Assembly: GCA_933228895.1 (NCBI GenBank) | Contig: OW121848.1 | Location: 86,447,470 to 86,511,469 of the forward strand | DNA: 64,000 nt | Direction of reading: 5' to 3' | Origin: Platycnemis pennipes | Lineage: Eukaryota > Arthropoda > Insecta > Odonata > Platycnemididae | In this document: positions 51,481-63,507 of the stretch, piece by piece | How the letters are laid out: every line of letters starts with the position of its first letter | Position numbering within the stretch: the first letter of the stretch is position 1 | Notes under the pieces: model-generated | Told to the model about the DNA's origin: nothing | Seen by the model: only the letters and a program-made list of their open reading frames with translations | Database searches by the model: none | Position numbers and translations under genes: made by a program

Positions 51481-52049
51481 GCATTTTCAGTTTAAAATTG
51501 TAGGACTAAAAATGAAGAAGTTGTGCGGTATGAGAACATGTATTTCTTCTCGCAACTAAATATGGAAAACTGAGCTGATATTCCTTTTGAATTAATGGTA
51601 GCTATGATGAAAAAATGAATACGGATATTTTATTTCTTCGTCTAGGAAATAGAAATGCAATGCATTGCAGAGTACAATACTTGCTTTCTGTTTTATGCAT
51701 TAGTTTGTGAAATTGTTTGCTCATGCTCCGCGTCATTCAACCTGTTTTAAAGCAGCCCGAACGAGTATTGCTTTTAAGAAATTCGTGCATCGTAGAGATA
51801 TTATTACTCGAAACATGGCATAATATACTCGCTACAACACTTCTCCAAAGGTAGCCGTAAATAAGTTTACTGAAATTCATTAAGCAAAAGGTACAATACA
51901 TAAGAAAAAAAACGATGCAAATTTGCTTAACTGATGAAGGGAGTTTTAAGAATGATTTAGGAATGGTACATATCAAACTACATAATAACTCAACTTTAAT
52001 AATTTTTTTGGAAATGATGGTAATTAGTTGAAGTAAAATATTTTTATTT
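51481..52049. other. AT-rich DNA, nothing recognised
   Basis: A 79-codon minus frame at 51737-51976 has no recognisable domain. Nothing else was seen. Confidence 0.5.
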
Positions 52050-52104
52050 ACAGTATTCCATATAGATCACAGTATCAGGCGTCACGTAGTGGAATTTAGA
52101 CATA

Positions 52105-52192
52105 TTGGATGAGTAAAAAAAAACTTTAGCAATTTTCCACAATGTAACATCGTTACATTGTGGAAAATTGCTAAAGTTTTTAACTCATCCAA
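52105..52192. repeat. Near-perfect 41-44 bp inverted repeat with 3-base loop
   Basis: The left arm 52105-52148 and right arm 52152-52192 are reverse complements except for the length and phase of one A/T run (nine A on the left against five T on the right). The loop is ATC. The right arm ends directly at ACAGTATTCCAT (52192-52203), a word also present at 52050-52061, so the palindrome together with about 43 bases to its left is bracketed by 12-bp direct repeats. Confidence 0.93.
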
Positions 52193-52203
52193 CAGTATTC
52201 CAT

Positions 52204-52849
52204 GTTTTTTAAAGCATGAGTTTCAGCTTTTAAAAGTTTGTTCATAAATACTACCATTTGTAATTTTCATCTTTGCTTGATTTTTAGGATTTTTAATTCA
52301 TGGTAATATGGAGTAATATGATCCTAATGCTAACCTATATCGTACACATAACGAAGAACACAGTTTTGAATTTTCTGCAGTTTGGATACCTGATATTTTG
52401 AAATATATGGCATCACAAAAGAACAGTAATCAATTGAAGGATCAGTAAGATATTGGCTATTTTGAGTATCAGTGTTAAGGTCATGTTACGAAAACCTTTC
52501 TGCTAGTGCAATAGGTAAGGTGTACGGTAGAGGCTATATCGTCACAAGTTATCTTTTAGTTGAAAGAATATGAAAAGCTAGTTTGCCTCGCCTGTGACTG
52601 TATGTAAGGTTTCGTATCACGCAGGCACATCATTGAATCTAAAAGTGCCAAACGGTTTCATACAGATGTAAGTGCAGGCCACATAAGCTAGATGGATTCC
52701 ACGATCACAAAGAGTGAGACCTCATAAGTATACGAGTAATTCCGTTCGCCCTCCTGACTTTATTCAACGTCCAAACAAGATGGAAAAAACCTCCCGCAAG
52801 CCACTCATGTAAACCGAATATTGATTCAAGTTTCCTTAAAAAAAATTTC
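52204..52849. other. AT-rich DNA, nothing recognised
   Basis: No frame or repeat of note was seen. Confidence 0.5.
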
Positions 52850-53550
52850 TCTCTCTGAATCTCATCAAAACCTTTCACACGTCCATCTCCTCCCTTAGGA
52901 CTACCTCCATCTCTTTTTCAACCCCTCATCCTTCCATACCACAGCTGAGCAGCTTCTCTCTCCCTCTCTCTCCTTCTTTGTAAGTACCATTACACCCCTT
53001 TCCTCCATGGTCTTCCCTACGCTTCCCACACCCATCAGACACTACTCTTCTTTTGCTCCACCACCGCCAGTCGAGCGAAGCGAGCCAAACGACCACGCGC
53101 ACTTATCATTCCGTTCCCCTTTTTTTTTGTATATTTTTCAAATCTCTATTCCCCACGCCCCAGTCCTTTTCTTCCATTCCCCGTCAAGCTCATCTGGGTC
53201 GCGTCGCGACGGTGCGCGAAATATTAAAAAAAAAAGTTGAGGGACGCCGGATCTGAAAAACTTTGTCTAATTAAATTCAGGGGAGGTGTTGCACCACCCA
53301 CTCGCCTACTCCGGTGTTTTACATGTTTTCCTCGTTCGATGAAGATGTGTGGGAGGTGGGCGCACGCGTATATCTTTGAACTTGCAAAATGGGTCGGGTT
53401 ACAAGAAAAAAACGGAGATCGCTCCGCATTTTTATCGAAGTAAACCTTTTCTGGTTCTCGAGCGTTTAGTTTTATTTTCCCAGGCATCCTTCTTCCGTTG
53501 ACGAGGATAAACGCGCCGCCGCCGGCGGCGGAAAAAGAACAGAAGTTCTC
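52850..53550. other. Pyrimidine-rich island with CpG-rich right half
   Basis: 52850-53200 is C/T-biased. 53200-53550 has many CpG words and ends in the palindromic GC run CGCCGCCGCCGGCGGCGG near 53511-53530. A 127-codon minus frame (53224-53607) crosses it without a recognisable domain. A CpG-rich regulatory region is possible but I have no supporting exon. Confidence 0.5.
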
Positions 53551-53974
53551 CGCTCGTAGTTTTATCAATTTCGCGTTTTTGAATTCGTTTTTTGGAGGAT
53601 TTCGCACTTTTTATTACTATTTTTGCCTTGTCTTCACATTCACGTTTGGAGGATTACAAAATTTTTGGGACAAAACATCAATATTACTATTGTTGTCTCA
53701 TTAGTTATTTTTGGTTATATGAATATCTGCATCATACAATTTTTCTTGAGGAATTGATACACTGATTAATAAATATTGTTTTTAATGAAGTTTTGTGTGA
53801 TAAATTGAGACAGTATGTGACCTCTAATGACTAAAAATAGTGACTCTTTCTCCATCTAACACAATTCCAAGATCTTTTGTACAATAATTCAAAACAGAGC
53901 TACTTTTCATCTCAAATAGCGTAATAGTACTATAATCATATCAATTACTTCACGCGTAATATCGGATAAAATGT
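53551..53974. other. AT-rich spacer, nothing recognised
   Basis: TTTTTGGAGGATT and GTTTGGAGGATTAC form a weak local direct repeat around 53588-53657; otherwise no feature was seen. Confidence 0.4.
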
Positions 53975-54077
53975 TTTGAAACGAATTAAAAAATTTCCCG
54001 CTCTTCAAAAAACGATAACGGTTGTTCTCTCATTAGCATCGTCATTTGCTCCCATGACATGCGGTCTTTGACATGGA
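53975..54077. repeat. 103-bp direct repeat, copy 1
   Basis: Identical to 54535-54637 except for T/C at 53996 against 54556. Both copies keep the same minus-strand open frame (SWEQMTMLMREQPLSFF) with a shared stop, but the translations diverge right at the repeat boundary, and I do not recognise the peptide. It is a sequence duplication of recent date rather than proven coding exons. Confidence 0.93.
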
Positions 54078-54514
54078 AGCACAAACATGAAAGCAATTCT
54101 GCTCGAAAAGGAAGCCCTTCGGGAAAAATATTCGCTGTCTTATCTGAGTTTTCGCTTGCATGCAATAGACTCACATTTTTAAAGCAATATTTAGACGTTT
54201 GTAGAAGGTAATGTTAAAGTAATTTAATTTTCGCTCAACAGGTGTTGAGATCTTATTTGAAAATTAAAGTACCATCTCATTACATTATTTAAGTGTGAAA
54301 AATAACTTTGGAAGCTATCTAATGGAGTATTTTGTAAGTTGATAATCGGAAAAAATAGGTAAAATTGGTTTTTAGTGGGATAGAATTTTAACGATTGGGC
54401 ATATTGATACTTTGAAATGATTGGCAATCAACATGGGTTCATAAACTAAAGATGAAGTTGAGTATATGTACCTGCCATCAATTTCTGTTATATGTTACCC
54501 ATCACCTCTATTTT
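54078..54514. other. AT-rich spacer between the two 103-bp copies
   Basis: Nothing was recognised. Confidence 0.5.
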
Positions 54515-54527
54515 ATTTCCTGAGCAT

Positions 54528-54648
54528 AATAGCATTTGAAACGAATTAAAAAATTCCCCGCTCTTCAAAAAACGATAACGGTTGTTCTCTCATTAGCATC
54601 GTCATTTGCTCCCATGACATGCGGTCTTTGACATGGATAATCTTTGAA
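54528..54648. mobile_element. 103-bp direct repeat, copy 2, in a 121-bp insertion with 13-bp flanking duplications
   Basis: ATTTCCTGAGCAT stands at 54515-54527 and again at 54649-54661, directly bracketing 54528-54648, which contains the second copy (54535-54637) of the 103-bp sequence. A 13-bp duplication is in the range made by LINE-type target-primed insertion. The insert has no A-tail or polymerase III boxes, so it is not a SINE. Repair of a break with filler DNA copied from 560 bases away is the alternative. Confidence 0.7.
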
Positions 54649-54717
54649 ATTTCCTGAGCATCATGAAGCCACAAAAATAATTCTATTGTGGTACCTATGG
54701 CATGAGTGCAAATTGAC

Positions 54718-54788
54718 CAAATATCTGAAAATACTTTTCTTGATTTCTTTTTCTTTAGCAATATTTCCAAATATCTGAAAATACATTC
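54718..54788. repeat. Two copies of an 18-bp word
   Basis: CCAAATATCTGAAAATAC occurs at about 54718-54735 and 54768-54785, fifty bases apart. Confidence 0.85.
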
Positions 54789-56355
54789 TCTTATTTGACT
54801 TAAATTTACCATTTTCGGCTATTGACATGATTGACTCATGATTCATTAGGATTTTGAATTACGAATTTAAATGCAACAGCATTCTTTGAAAACATGATGA
54901 GGAAGGGGATATGCTGTAAATATCAATCAAACGATGATATTCAACCATGTAGATTTTACACTGCGGTTTTGTTTTGCAAATTAAAATGCACATGTTTAAG
55001 GGATTTGATACTAGCTAACGTTTTGGAGCCTTGAGTATAAATCAACTAATCCGGTGAAATACTGTAAAATTCTGAATGTTTTGGTTTTACATAGAAAAAT
55101 TTGAAGCTTTATAATAATTACTTTAAAATAGATAATTTGTAATAAATTCTTTCACCTTAGTATTCAGTGCATAATACTGATAGAACTAATTGAAATCGAC
55201 TAAATAAAAATGAGTTGCTACCATAAAGAACTACAATTTACAGCCTCACATATTTTAGACCACATACAATTTTTGTAGGATATTCCAGTAATTGCATTAT
55301 ATTTGGTCATCTTTAGCCCCTTGACTCGCCACGAAATACAAATGTTGACTTTCCCCCGCTGAAATAAATTGTTAATGAGCACGATAGCAGTTTATGTGTA
55401 TATTAGACCTTTATTATTCTGTTTTATTGATCATTCTCTTTCAAATTATTAACTTCCAGAGTTTTTCAGCCCAAAGATAATTTAGAAATTAGACAATTTG
55501 TAAAAAATTGTCCACCCTCTGACACAGTGTTGGAGTCCCACTACATTCGATGGAGCGTGTATTAACTAAGTACTGAAGTATTTGTGATCGCCACTCATCG
55601 CTAATATCATTCTTTTTAACACGAATGTATTGAGTGACTCGTTACATAGCCTTGAAGAAAAAACAGAATATATTCTGATTCCTAGGTTTTCCATCGAACC
55701 CCTTATCGTTCCACAGTTTCAAGCAGCACATGCTCGGTACGTACCCTTTAAATGAAAATGCACAGCTCTTGCCCCAAATTACAAGTCAGTTAAAAACTTA
55801 TGCCCTCTGGTTGACGGCATACGGTTAATTACTGATTTCGATGTCTCCTACCATCAAGTTAACGGTGAATAAAAGATGAAATTCAATGCTATTCTCTTCA
55901 ATATAATACAGCATTTTTTAAAATTTTGTAGCCTCATTTTTCCAAATCACATAATAATGTGTAGTGAGACCTATCATATGGCAAATGGCATAGAGTAATT
56001 ATTATACTTACTCTATGCTAATGGTTAAAACGAAAAACGAATCAAAGTATTTCAAGGTAGCAATTTTATGAGATGTAATGAAGATGGAAGTAAATCCAAT
56101 CTCCCTTGAATGCGGGGATGGCGGTCAGGAAAGTACCTGGTAGCATGGTGAAGTGAAAGATCAAAATGCAATTTAGAGAGTACTTAAGCCCCGAAAGTAA
56201 ACGAGAAAAGCAATCAAGCCACCGGGCGCTGGGTTTGAAATTCTGTTTTGGGATGGGAGTGTGTGGTTTTCGGAACAGCGGTGTGCGATTTAAAATATTT
56301 CCAGTCCGTGGTTTAAAAAAAATAGCTCATCTGTCACACGACGACCCGAAATGAT
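54789..56355. other. AT-rich DNA with one small hairpin
   Basis: GCATAGAGTAA (55988-55998) and TTACTCTATGC (56008-56018) form an 11-bp stem with a 9-base loop. No other feature was seen. Confidence 0.55.
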
Positions 56356-57500
56356 TGCAGAGCTCAGGGAGCGATGACGATCCGAGGAATCCTCTCTCTA
56401 CACCTCCACGTCCGAAAGTCTCCCCCTTGATAACAAATCCCGAAGAAATTTCGTTACCCCTACCCATCCCCTTTAATTGTAACCCGCTCTCAACCTCATT
56501 TCACGGAGTAACGCGGTATCAAGTGCTTGAGTGCTCTGGTGATACCCGGCTGGCTGGCGAGGTGGAGACGGAGGCAGGCAGGAAGTTAGTTCGAGGAGAG
56601 GAGAAAGGGGAGTGGTGAAACAGACGTGGCGGTAAAGAGTGCCATCTTCGGGCCAGACGCGCAAAGCTGTGTGCCACTTAACCTCCTTTGCACCCCTCTC
56701 GCTCGATCGCTTCCCTCCTCTCCCATTATTTGGTCTCCACCTTGCCTCCCTCCACTCGTCTCCTTTCGGCTACCGACTCCGCTCTCACCCCGCCCACCCG
56801 CTCCTCCCTAACCGACACCCGAAATCCCACGATTCCTCCCGTGCGCCAATTTTCCCCTTCGTGCCAAGCTATCCTCGTCTAAAAACTGTTTTCACTCTTT
56901 GCAAACCAGACAACGAATGCACTCTCCTCCTTCGCTGTCGATTTCAACCGCACCCCTTCTGTGGACTCCCCATGCGGGTACGAGTGCTACCTTATCCGAT
57001 TCCTCTTCCTTCCTGCACATCCCCTGAGCTTTTTCTCCTCACATATTTGTCAACACCTATCTCCTTCATCTTTCTGCATTCGTTTTCCTCTCTCCCCCTT
57101 TCAAACCCGCTTTACCTCCACCTCTCTCCATTTTTCTCATTGTCCTCCACGCTCGTACCTTTGTCTCCCCACTCCAGTTCTCTATCGCGTTTCCCCGTCC
57201 AAACGCTCTCCCACACCCCACACAGAAGAATAACCGCCAGGTTCGTTCAACTCTCCCCTAATTAGTGATCGTGCGGACATCTACCCCTTGCTTCCTTTGC
57301 ACGTGCATATATTTTTTTGCGTCCGAAGCGACTGTTTCGCACCAAAGTCACTCGACAGTTCACTGCCGACGGCTTCCACTCTTTCTCTCTCTCTACCTCA
57401 TGCACTCCCTTTGTCCTGCCTTGTATCCTCGTACTCACTGAATTGTGTCCGCGTAATTCCCCTTCTTCCCATCGATCCAGAATCAAACCACTGCCTTTGC
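56356..57500. other. Long pyrimidine-rich island with a short purine tract
   Basis: 56555-56625 is G/A-rich and 56680-57500 is strongly C/T-rich, over 800 bases. A 208-codon plus frame (56639-57265) and others in overlapping frames have Ser/Pro/Leu-rich low-complexity products. Open frames in several registers at once indicate composition and not selection. Confidence 0.7.
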
Positions 57501-59699
57501 CAGAAAAAAAATGTTTAGAGACACGTGTGAACCATGCACATTGGGCTACTTAACTTACGGCATATTCGGCATACGAAAATGGCATAAATAAATGGTTTTA
57601 ACATCCAAAATACAGGTCAAAACTGGAATATGAAATATCAATCGTATTTGCAATGGACGTATTAACGCGACAAACGGGTGACTTTTCTCTGATTCGCTCC
57701 ACAACTCCGCTCCGCCGATAGATTCAATACCCGGGTCACGTCACCAAACTATATATTGACGCCTAATGAAGTTCCAAAATATCAATCACGTTTATAAAGT
57801 CACACAAGCATAGATCCAGGGATGACCGCCGAAAAATATTATTAGCACGACTGATTTGTATATTTAGTGTTAGCAGCCGCAGAATTCACCAGTGTTATTT
57901 TTTGTTTCATTTAAGTTACAATTATAATACGTATGATACTATCTCCCACGCTATTCAGTGAGACTAAGAAGGCGGGGAATATAATATCTATACGTTCATT
58001 AACGAAGTAACAAAGTATGGTCAATCAACTCATCATCTATACCTAAATGCAAGTTTTTAATGAGAATGGTACTAAGGGTAATTACGAATGACCTCACTAT
58101 CGAGGGTAATCAAAATAGTCTTCGGATTTAAATCTGTGGCCGTGGGGGTCATGTTGGTGATGATTAACTCCTTACACTAGTTTTGTACCGGTACATAGTT
58201 ACCGCCTGTTTTGCATTTAACGGAGGCATGTAGAATTTAATTCACTCTTTGAAAAAAATAAATGCATCTCTATAATAAAAAACTAACAGAAATTCTAGAA
58301 GACGGGTATGAAATACTCGAATTCTCTTCCAAAATGTTATTGACATATCCATCGCTTTTTCTATGGTGGTTATTAGCCGCAGAATCTTTTTTTTGCGCTA
58401 CAGAGTAGACTGAATTAGAAGAGTAATCACAGCATGCTGAGCAATTATTGTCCTCATCCTCCAGTGTTCACCTGGGAATACGCAGAAAGGCAAGAGATAC
58501 TATCCATTAATTTAATGTTGCATTTCTCATATGAATGATTCGAGGGTGCCAGATAAAATTTTATTATTTTCGTTACCATTATCATATACTATTTCTACTT
58601 AAGTACTCTACCAGTAATTAAATAATGCATAAGAGAAATTGGTAACAGGAATTTACTCTAAAGGGTGATTTTGGAAAATAGAAAAATACAAGTGCAATTC
58701 ACTACCTCACTTCTGTCTAGTTGGCCATTTTAAAATTAATACCACTAATTTCCGAAAGAGCATTTTTCAAAAGAAGTTATACAAGAAACTACATCGAATT
58801 TTTCGCTAAACCACCTCATTGGTGCCCTGGAGTTGCAAATGTGAATCATGGGCACCACAATCTTTCACAAAAAGCTTTCTGAATATTTCCGTGACCAAGC
58901 CCTCACCTACCATATATTTTTAATTTTTGCTGGTCTTCCTTCCGCGTACAAGGTAACGAGGTCAAGATGTGATGTTACGATAGCAGCAATTGAAGTTTTT
59001 ATGTTGCATTCGAGAGATAGCTTGCCAAAATTGTTTTTAGAATTACAATATTCCAAGAAGGAATTTAAAAAATTTCACGGGCGTTCTAATGAAATTCAAA
59101 ATATCAAGGAGTCAAGGCCATTCATTAGTTAATCTTAAACCTGAATATCGCCAAACCTTTTATAGTAATATAGCACTGAAATAAAAGATATCCGCTGCAT
59201 TCAATCTGAAATGATGGAAAGTCCTGACAAATATTTAATCAACTAATTATTTGATACTTAATAATTTTATTCCAGCCTTCCATGATATATTTCCCCAAGT
59301 CAATGTCCCTGACAACTCAAAGCCAACCTCCTAAAAACTTGGAGGAAAATACGCTCGAAGTCATAAATTATTAGCCCACAACCTTTTCAGCCAAAATTCG
59401 ATCGTTACGACTTCATTTTTTCCCAGCGTAATTTGCCTTCTTCATCAACCGCTTTGTAAAAACAATATATGTAGGCTTTGCATCACTAACAATAAGACAA
59501 AAATTTTCTCTCGTACAAAATGAATTTAATAACGAATAATGGTTGATTCAATTTTAAGACGATATTATTTCCGTTTCCAAACCCAATTATTGTCTCTGTG
59601 ACTCTCGCGTAAAAAGGTTAATTTTCAGTTGTTTAATTCCACAGCTAACTAACATTCTCGTATTTACGTGCAACTGACAGCAAAAGAGGAAGCTTTCCA
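57501..59699. other. AT-rich DNA, nothing recognised
   Basis: A 94-codon plus frame at 58848-59132 has no recognisable domain. No dispersed repeat was identified by eye. Confidence 0.5.
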
Positions 59700-60260
59700 C
59701 CGAGTTGCTTCCCTACTGCTTTTTTTTCACTTTGATCTACCTCTTAATGCCAGGAAAAGAGAAAAGGGCAAAAATATCCTCGAGTTAATTTTAAACTCTG
59801 CACTTTTTCCGTGCCTGGCAGAACAACCTCGTCATCCCTCATAGCCCTCTACACATACTTACCTCCTTAGCCCCCGGCACCTACCTTCCCTCCCTCAGGA
59901 GACCTTTTTCTCCCATTACTCTCCTGCCTCCTCACCTCGCCTCCCTTGCAGCCACGCCCCGCGCATCCAACCCACCCCAAAGGAGCGGCCCTCCCACCCC
60001 AAGTCCCTTCCCTTGCCCAGCGGCCACAGAGTGTGTGACCCCAGGCAGTCCCGGGAGCACGCGAGTCACCTGGCGGGAGGCAACCCAATCACCCGGCTCA
60101 CGCAATCGCCGCGTATTCCCATCGCAGGAGACACGCACGCGACTCCCTTGAGTGATAGAGGCGGTCGCTAATACGCCCTTTTCCTCCCCCTCTCAACGTT
60201 CCTTTACCCCCAGACTGCTGCACCCTAGAGCCCAAAGCAGAGCTCCACCCGCCGTAATCT
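59700..60260. other. Pyrimidine-rich island with CpG
   Basis: 59820-60010 is C/T-rich, and 60010-60190 is C-rich with several CpG words. The frames across it have no recognised domain. No purine partner tract lies next to it. Confidence 0.55.
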
Positions 60261-60827
60261 TTACCCTCACTCGTAATAAGGGTGGATGGCGTCGGGCAAG
60301 ATGAGCGTACCTATACCTCTTCCTCCAAGACCCGAAAAAAAAACATTTGGAAGGGAGGGATGAAATTATATGCTTTCTTGATAGGAGAGTATACGTGTCG
60401 GAATATAAGGAGCTACAAATATAATACGCGGCGAAAGCACGAAGCACTCATCTGCTAAACGAGGAAATTGCCATCCCTCAGGCAGCTCTTGTGAATTTCT
60501 CGCCATTGGTAATTATTAGCCATTTCAGTAGATTTGAAATAAATTAAGTATTTAAAAAGTCAAACAATTAAGTGAATCAGACCAATAAATTTCGCAGATA
60601 AAATATTTTTAAGTATCAGGTTAGTTGTTTATGAAATACCATAAAATAAATAGCCATTTAATATATGGAATTCGAATCACGAACCTCGGCTTTAATTGCT
60701 TTGATGAATTTTGCTGATTTACTATAACTACCGACGTACGATTATATTGTAATGGTTGTTATGTTGACTTTGTGCAATATGCCAGAACACTGCAAAATCA
60801 TCTGATTAGACCTGGAGCACTATGTTT
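60261..60827. other. AT-rich DNA, nothing recognised
   Basis: No feature was seen before the MITE. Confidence 0.5.
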
Positions 60828-60835
60828 CACTAGAG

Positions 60836-61090
60836 TAGTGGTTCCCAACCAGTGTACCGTGGCACGTCAGGGTACGAGGAAAACAGCTGGGGGCGCCGCG
60901 AGCTTATTGCTTGAAAACGAAAAATGTTTAGGAGAAATAACTCCTGAATATATGACTCTTACACCCTGCAGATGGTGAAAGAATTGGAAGCCCTTCGTCC
61001 AGCCTAAGGACTAACTATATAAGAAGAGTTCTGAAAGATAGTTAACTCAGTATGAAAGGTGCCACCAAGGTAAAAGTTTGGAAATCACTG
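60836..61090. mobile_element. hAT-like MITE
   Basis: It starts TAGTGGTTCCCAACC and ends so that the opposite strand starts CAGTGATTTCCAAAC, the well-known CAGTGGTTCCCAA type of hAT ends. The flanking octamers CACTAGAG (60828-60835) and CTCTAGAG (61091-61098) match at 7 of 8 positions, as expected of an ageing 8-bp target duplication. The interior of 255 bp has GTGCCACC/GGTGGCAC-type subterminal words and no transposase. Its ends differ from the hAT-like element at 37363. Confidence 0.82.
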
Positions 61091-61098
61091 CTCTAGAG

Positions 61099-63316
61099 GC
61101 AATATATTTCATAATTTTTTTAAATTTCAATAATTTTATTCGATTAAACTGTGAGGAGCAAAGGTAAAGTTTTGCTGAGGTTTGTTAAAAATTAATTAAA
61201 GAATATTCTACCCCAATTAATTATAAACATGAATATCTATTTAAGGAATCCTGATAACACGTGTATCCTATGTCGATAATTCTATGCGATGAGTATTCTA
61301 CCCAACTACATTACACAAGATTTTCAATTTCCCAAACATGTACATGCGTGAATACAGAGCTTTTATATAAAATATTTCTGTACTGTGTATTTAAGGACTC
61401 TTATCTAGGTGGAAACATTTCATTTTAAGAATTAAGATATTTTATTGGCCCGGGAAAGAGAATTTAATTTTGATTTATCGTCACTGCGTTGAATTCAGTA
61501 AAATTTGAGCAAATGTTCAACTTAACTCATTTTTGATCTATGATATTAGAATGAAGCAGTTTCTTCCACGCTTTGCAGGGTCGTGGTAATATTTTTCACA
61601 TGTAATATTTTAGACAAAACTATTTCCTAGCCCCCACGATACTAGGTTACTCTATTCTTGTACTCTGGATTACTTCGGTAACTCTATTTTTTGTAAGATC
61701 ATATTCTGAATCCCAGTATAAAAATTTTCAGCATACTATTTCCCACAGGAAATGTCCATGTGCCTGCGATTCGCTCGTCTTTATTCAACGACAATCTGCA
61801 TTGCAATGCTGAGTGCATTCCACGAATGGAGTGAGGTTAGTGAAATTCTCCCGACTGTTGCTCAAATGGACATATTTCTGCGCAAAATGTGGAACAGGAA
61901 AATGTAAAAATCTATGAAGTACATCACAAAACATGAAATGTTTTATCAAAGAAATATTTTAATATTGAAGTATTACAAAGAGTGAGGCCAGCATAGCTAG
62001 TGACGCAGTTTCTAGACTGTATCACTACTGTTGCATAATATAGCCGTTAAATAAAAAAGGAAAATAATATCAGCCATTAACCTACATACAGTCTCCAGCT
62101 TCTTTTTTCACAACTTCTAGAACCATAATCTTATGTATTCAAACAAAAAAATACCTAACATTTAAAGAAAAAAGGTCGAGTTTAGAGGATTACTAAAGCT
62201 GTATTGCGTTCTTTAAACTTGAAGAAGGCATTCTGGACAAACGAGAAGAAAGCCTCCCAAACATTCAGATGGAAAGCGAGAGGGAGAAGACAGCTCGGAG
62301 AAAAAGTAAATGGAAGGGAAAGAAGAGTGAAGGACTCGGATGCCTTACTTGACCTCGGAGCAAATACAAGGATGCTGCTGATAAAGTACGACTTTTGCGC
62401 GGTCTAATCAGGCATTGGTATTTTCGTGAAACAATGGCTCTGCATTGGCGAACAAAAGGAAAGACGTGGACCATCTAGAAAGGAGGAAATAAAGGTTAGT
62501 CTCTTAAGGGAGTCTATTCTTCCTTGAGATAAATGATCTCGTTAAAACTCGTCTCCTCTTACTCCGCCTACCCTCTGTATCAGCCTTCATCCATTACTGG
62601 CTAAACTTTCAACCAATTTCTTATGCGTCGTTGAGGAGTAGGTAAAAACCGTCAGATGTTAATACTAGAGCTTTATATAATGACCCAAAAGCGGGAGTTC
62701 TTCATCGCTACAGCCCAAAACTTATCTGAGCTATCTAAGACCAACAAAAGAGGCTTTTCTCTTTAAATGGACTATCGATCAACAGTAAAGCAGATTAATT
62801 CAGTTTAATTGCAGCCGAATGAAGCCACACTCTTTTTCAGTCCTTGCACAGGGACGGGAATTCTCATCAGGCATGCAGAATTCTCTTTAACTTGGAATGA
62901 ATTTACTCGGAGAGCGTCGCCTCTACCGATGCTCTGAAATTTAAAGCCAAATCCAAAAAAACACTTTTATTTACGTATGCAGCTAACCTCATCTGCTTTA
63001 ACGGAAGGTCGTAACCTAAATATCCTCCTCTGTTTTAGTGAAAACCTTTTACGCACAGAATAAGCGTAAACCAGAGCTATCAATTAAGGGGCAGCAAAAA
63101 TCCCCCTGAAAACTTCGCGGAAGGAAAAATGAAGATTACTTGAACACCCCCCTTCCAAATGAGACTACATCTATCGTTTTCTAAGATCAGGAAGGTGACT
63201 ATTTTGGCTATTATTATTGTCCTAATTTGGAAATACATCCATGTTTATAGGGCAGCAAAAAGCCTAAGGTTTAAGGAAATCATATGCTATAAAGATTATG
63301 ATTATCAATTCTTCTA
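61099..63316. other. AT-rich DNA, nothing recognised
   Basis: 62220-62340 is purine-rich, with a 67-codon frame that has no domain. No repeats were recognised. Confidence 0.5.
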
Positions 63317-63507
63317 TCATCATCAACATCATCATAATTCGAAAATCCTAAGATTGGCTTGACGCAGCTCTCCACTCGATCCTTTCATCGGCTAACCTCT
63401 TCATATTTACATAATTCTTTTCTTTCAAATCTTTCACTACATTCTCCATGCATCTCATGCGTGGCCTTCCTTTTCATTCTCCCCATTCACTTATCACTCG
63501 ACTATTG
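63317..63507 (-). pseudogene. LINE reverse transcriptase C-terminal fragment with 3' end
   Basis: The minus strand reads KGRPRMRCMENVVKDLKEK, then NYVNMKRLADERIEWRAA, then a TAG stop at 63348-63350, the normal C-terminus of this LINE protein. Just upstream a one-base loss near 63470-63478 and two nonsense codons in the VEG.VNG segment break the frame. After the stop the minus strand runs into GATGATG-type triplets (63317-63335), plausibly the LINE 3' tail. The order matches the fragment at 51311-51480. Only about 160 bp remain, a typical 5'-truncated copy. Confidence 0.8.

Noticed and set aside
56639..57265. 208-codon plus-strand frame
   Set aside because: Pyrimidine-rich composition removes stops; three overlapping frames are open and the product is Ser/Pro/Leu-rich without domains.
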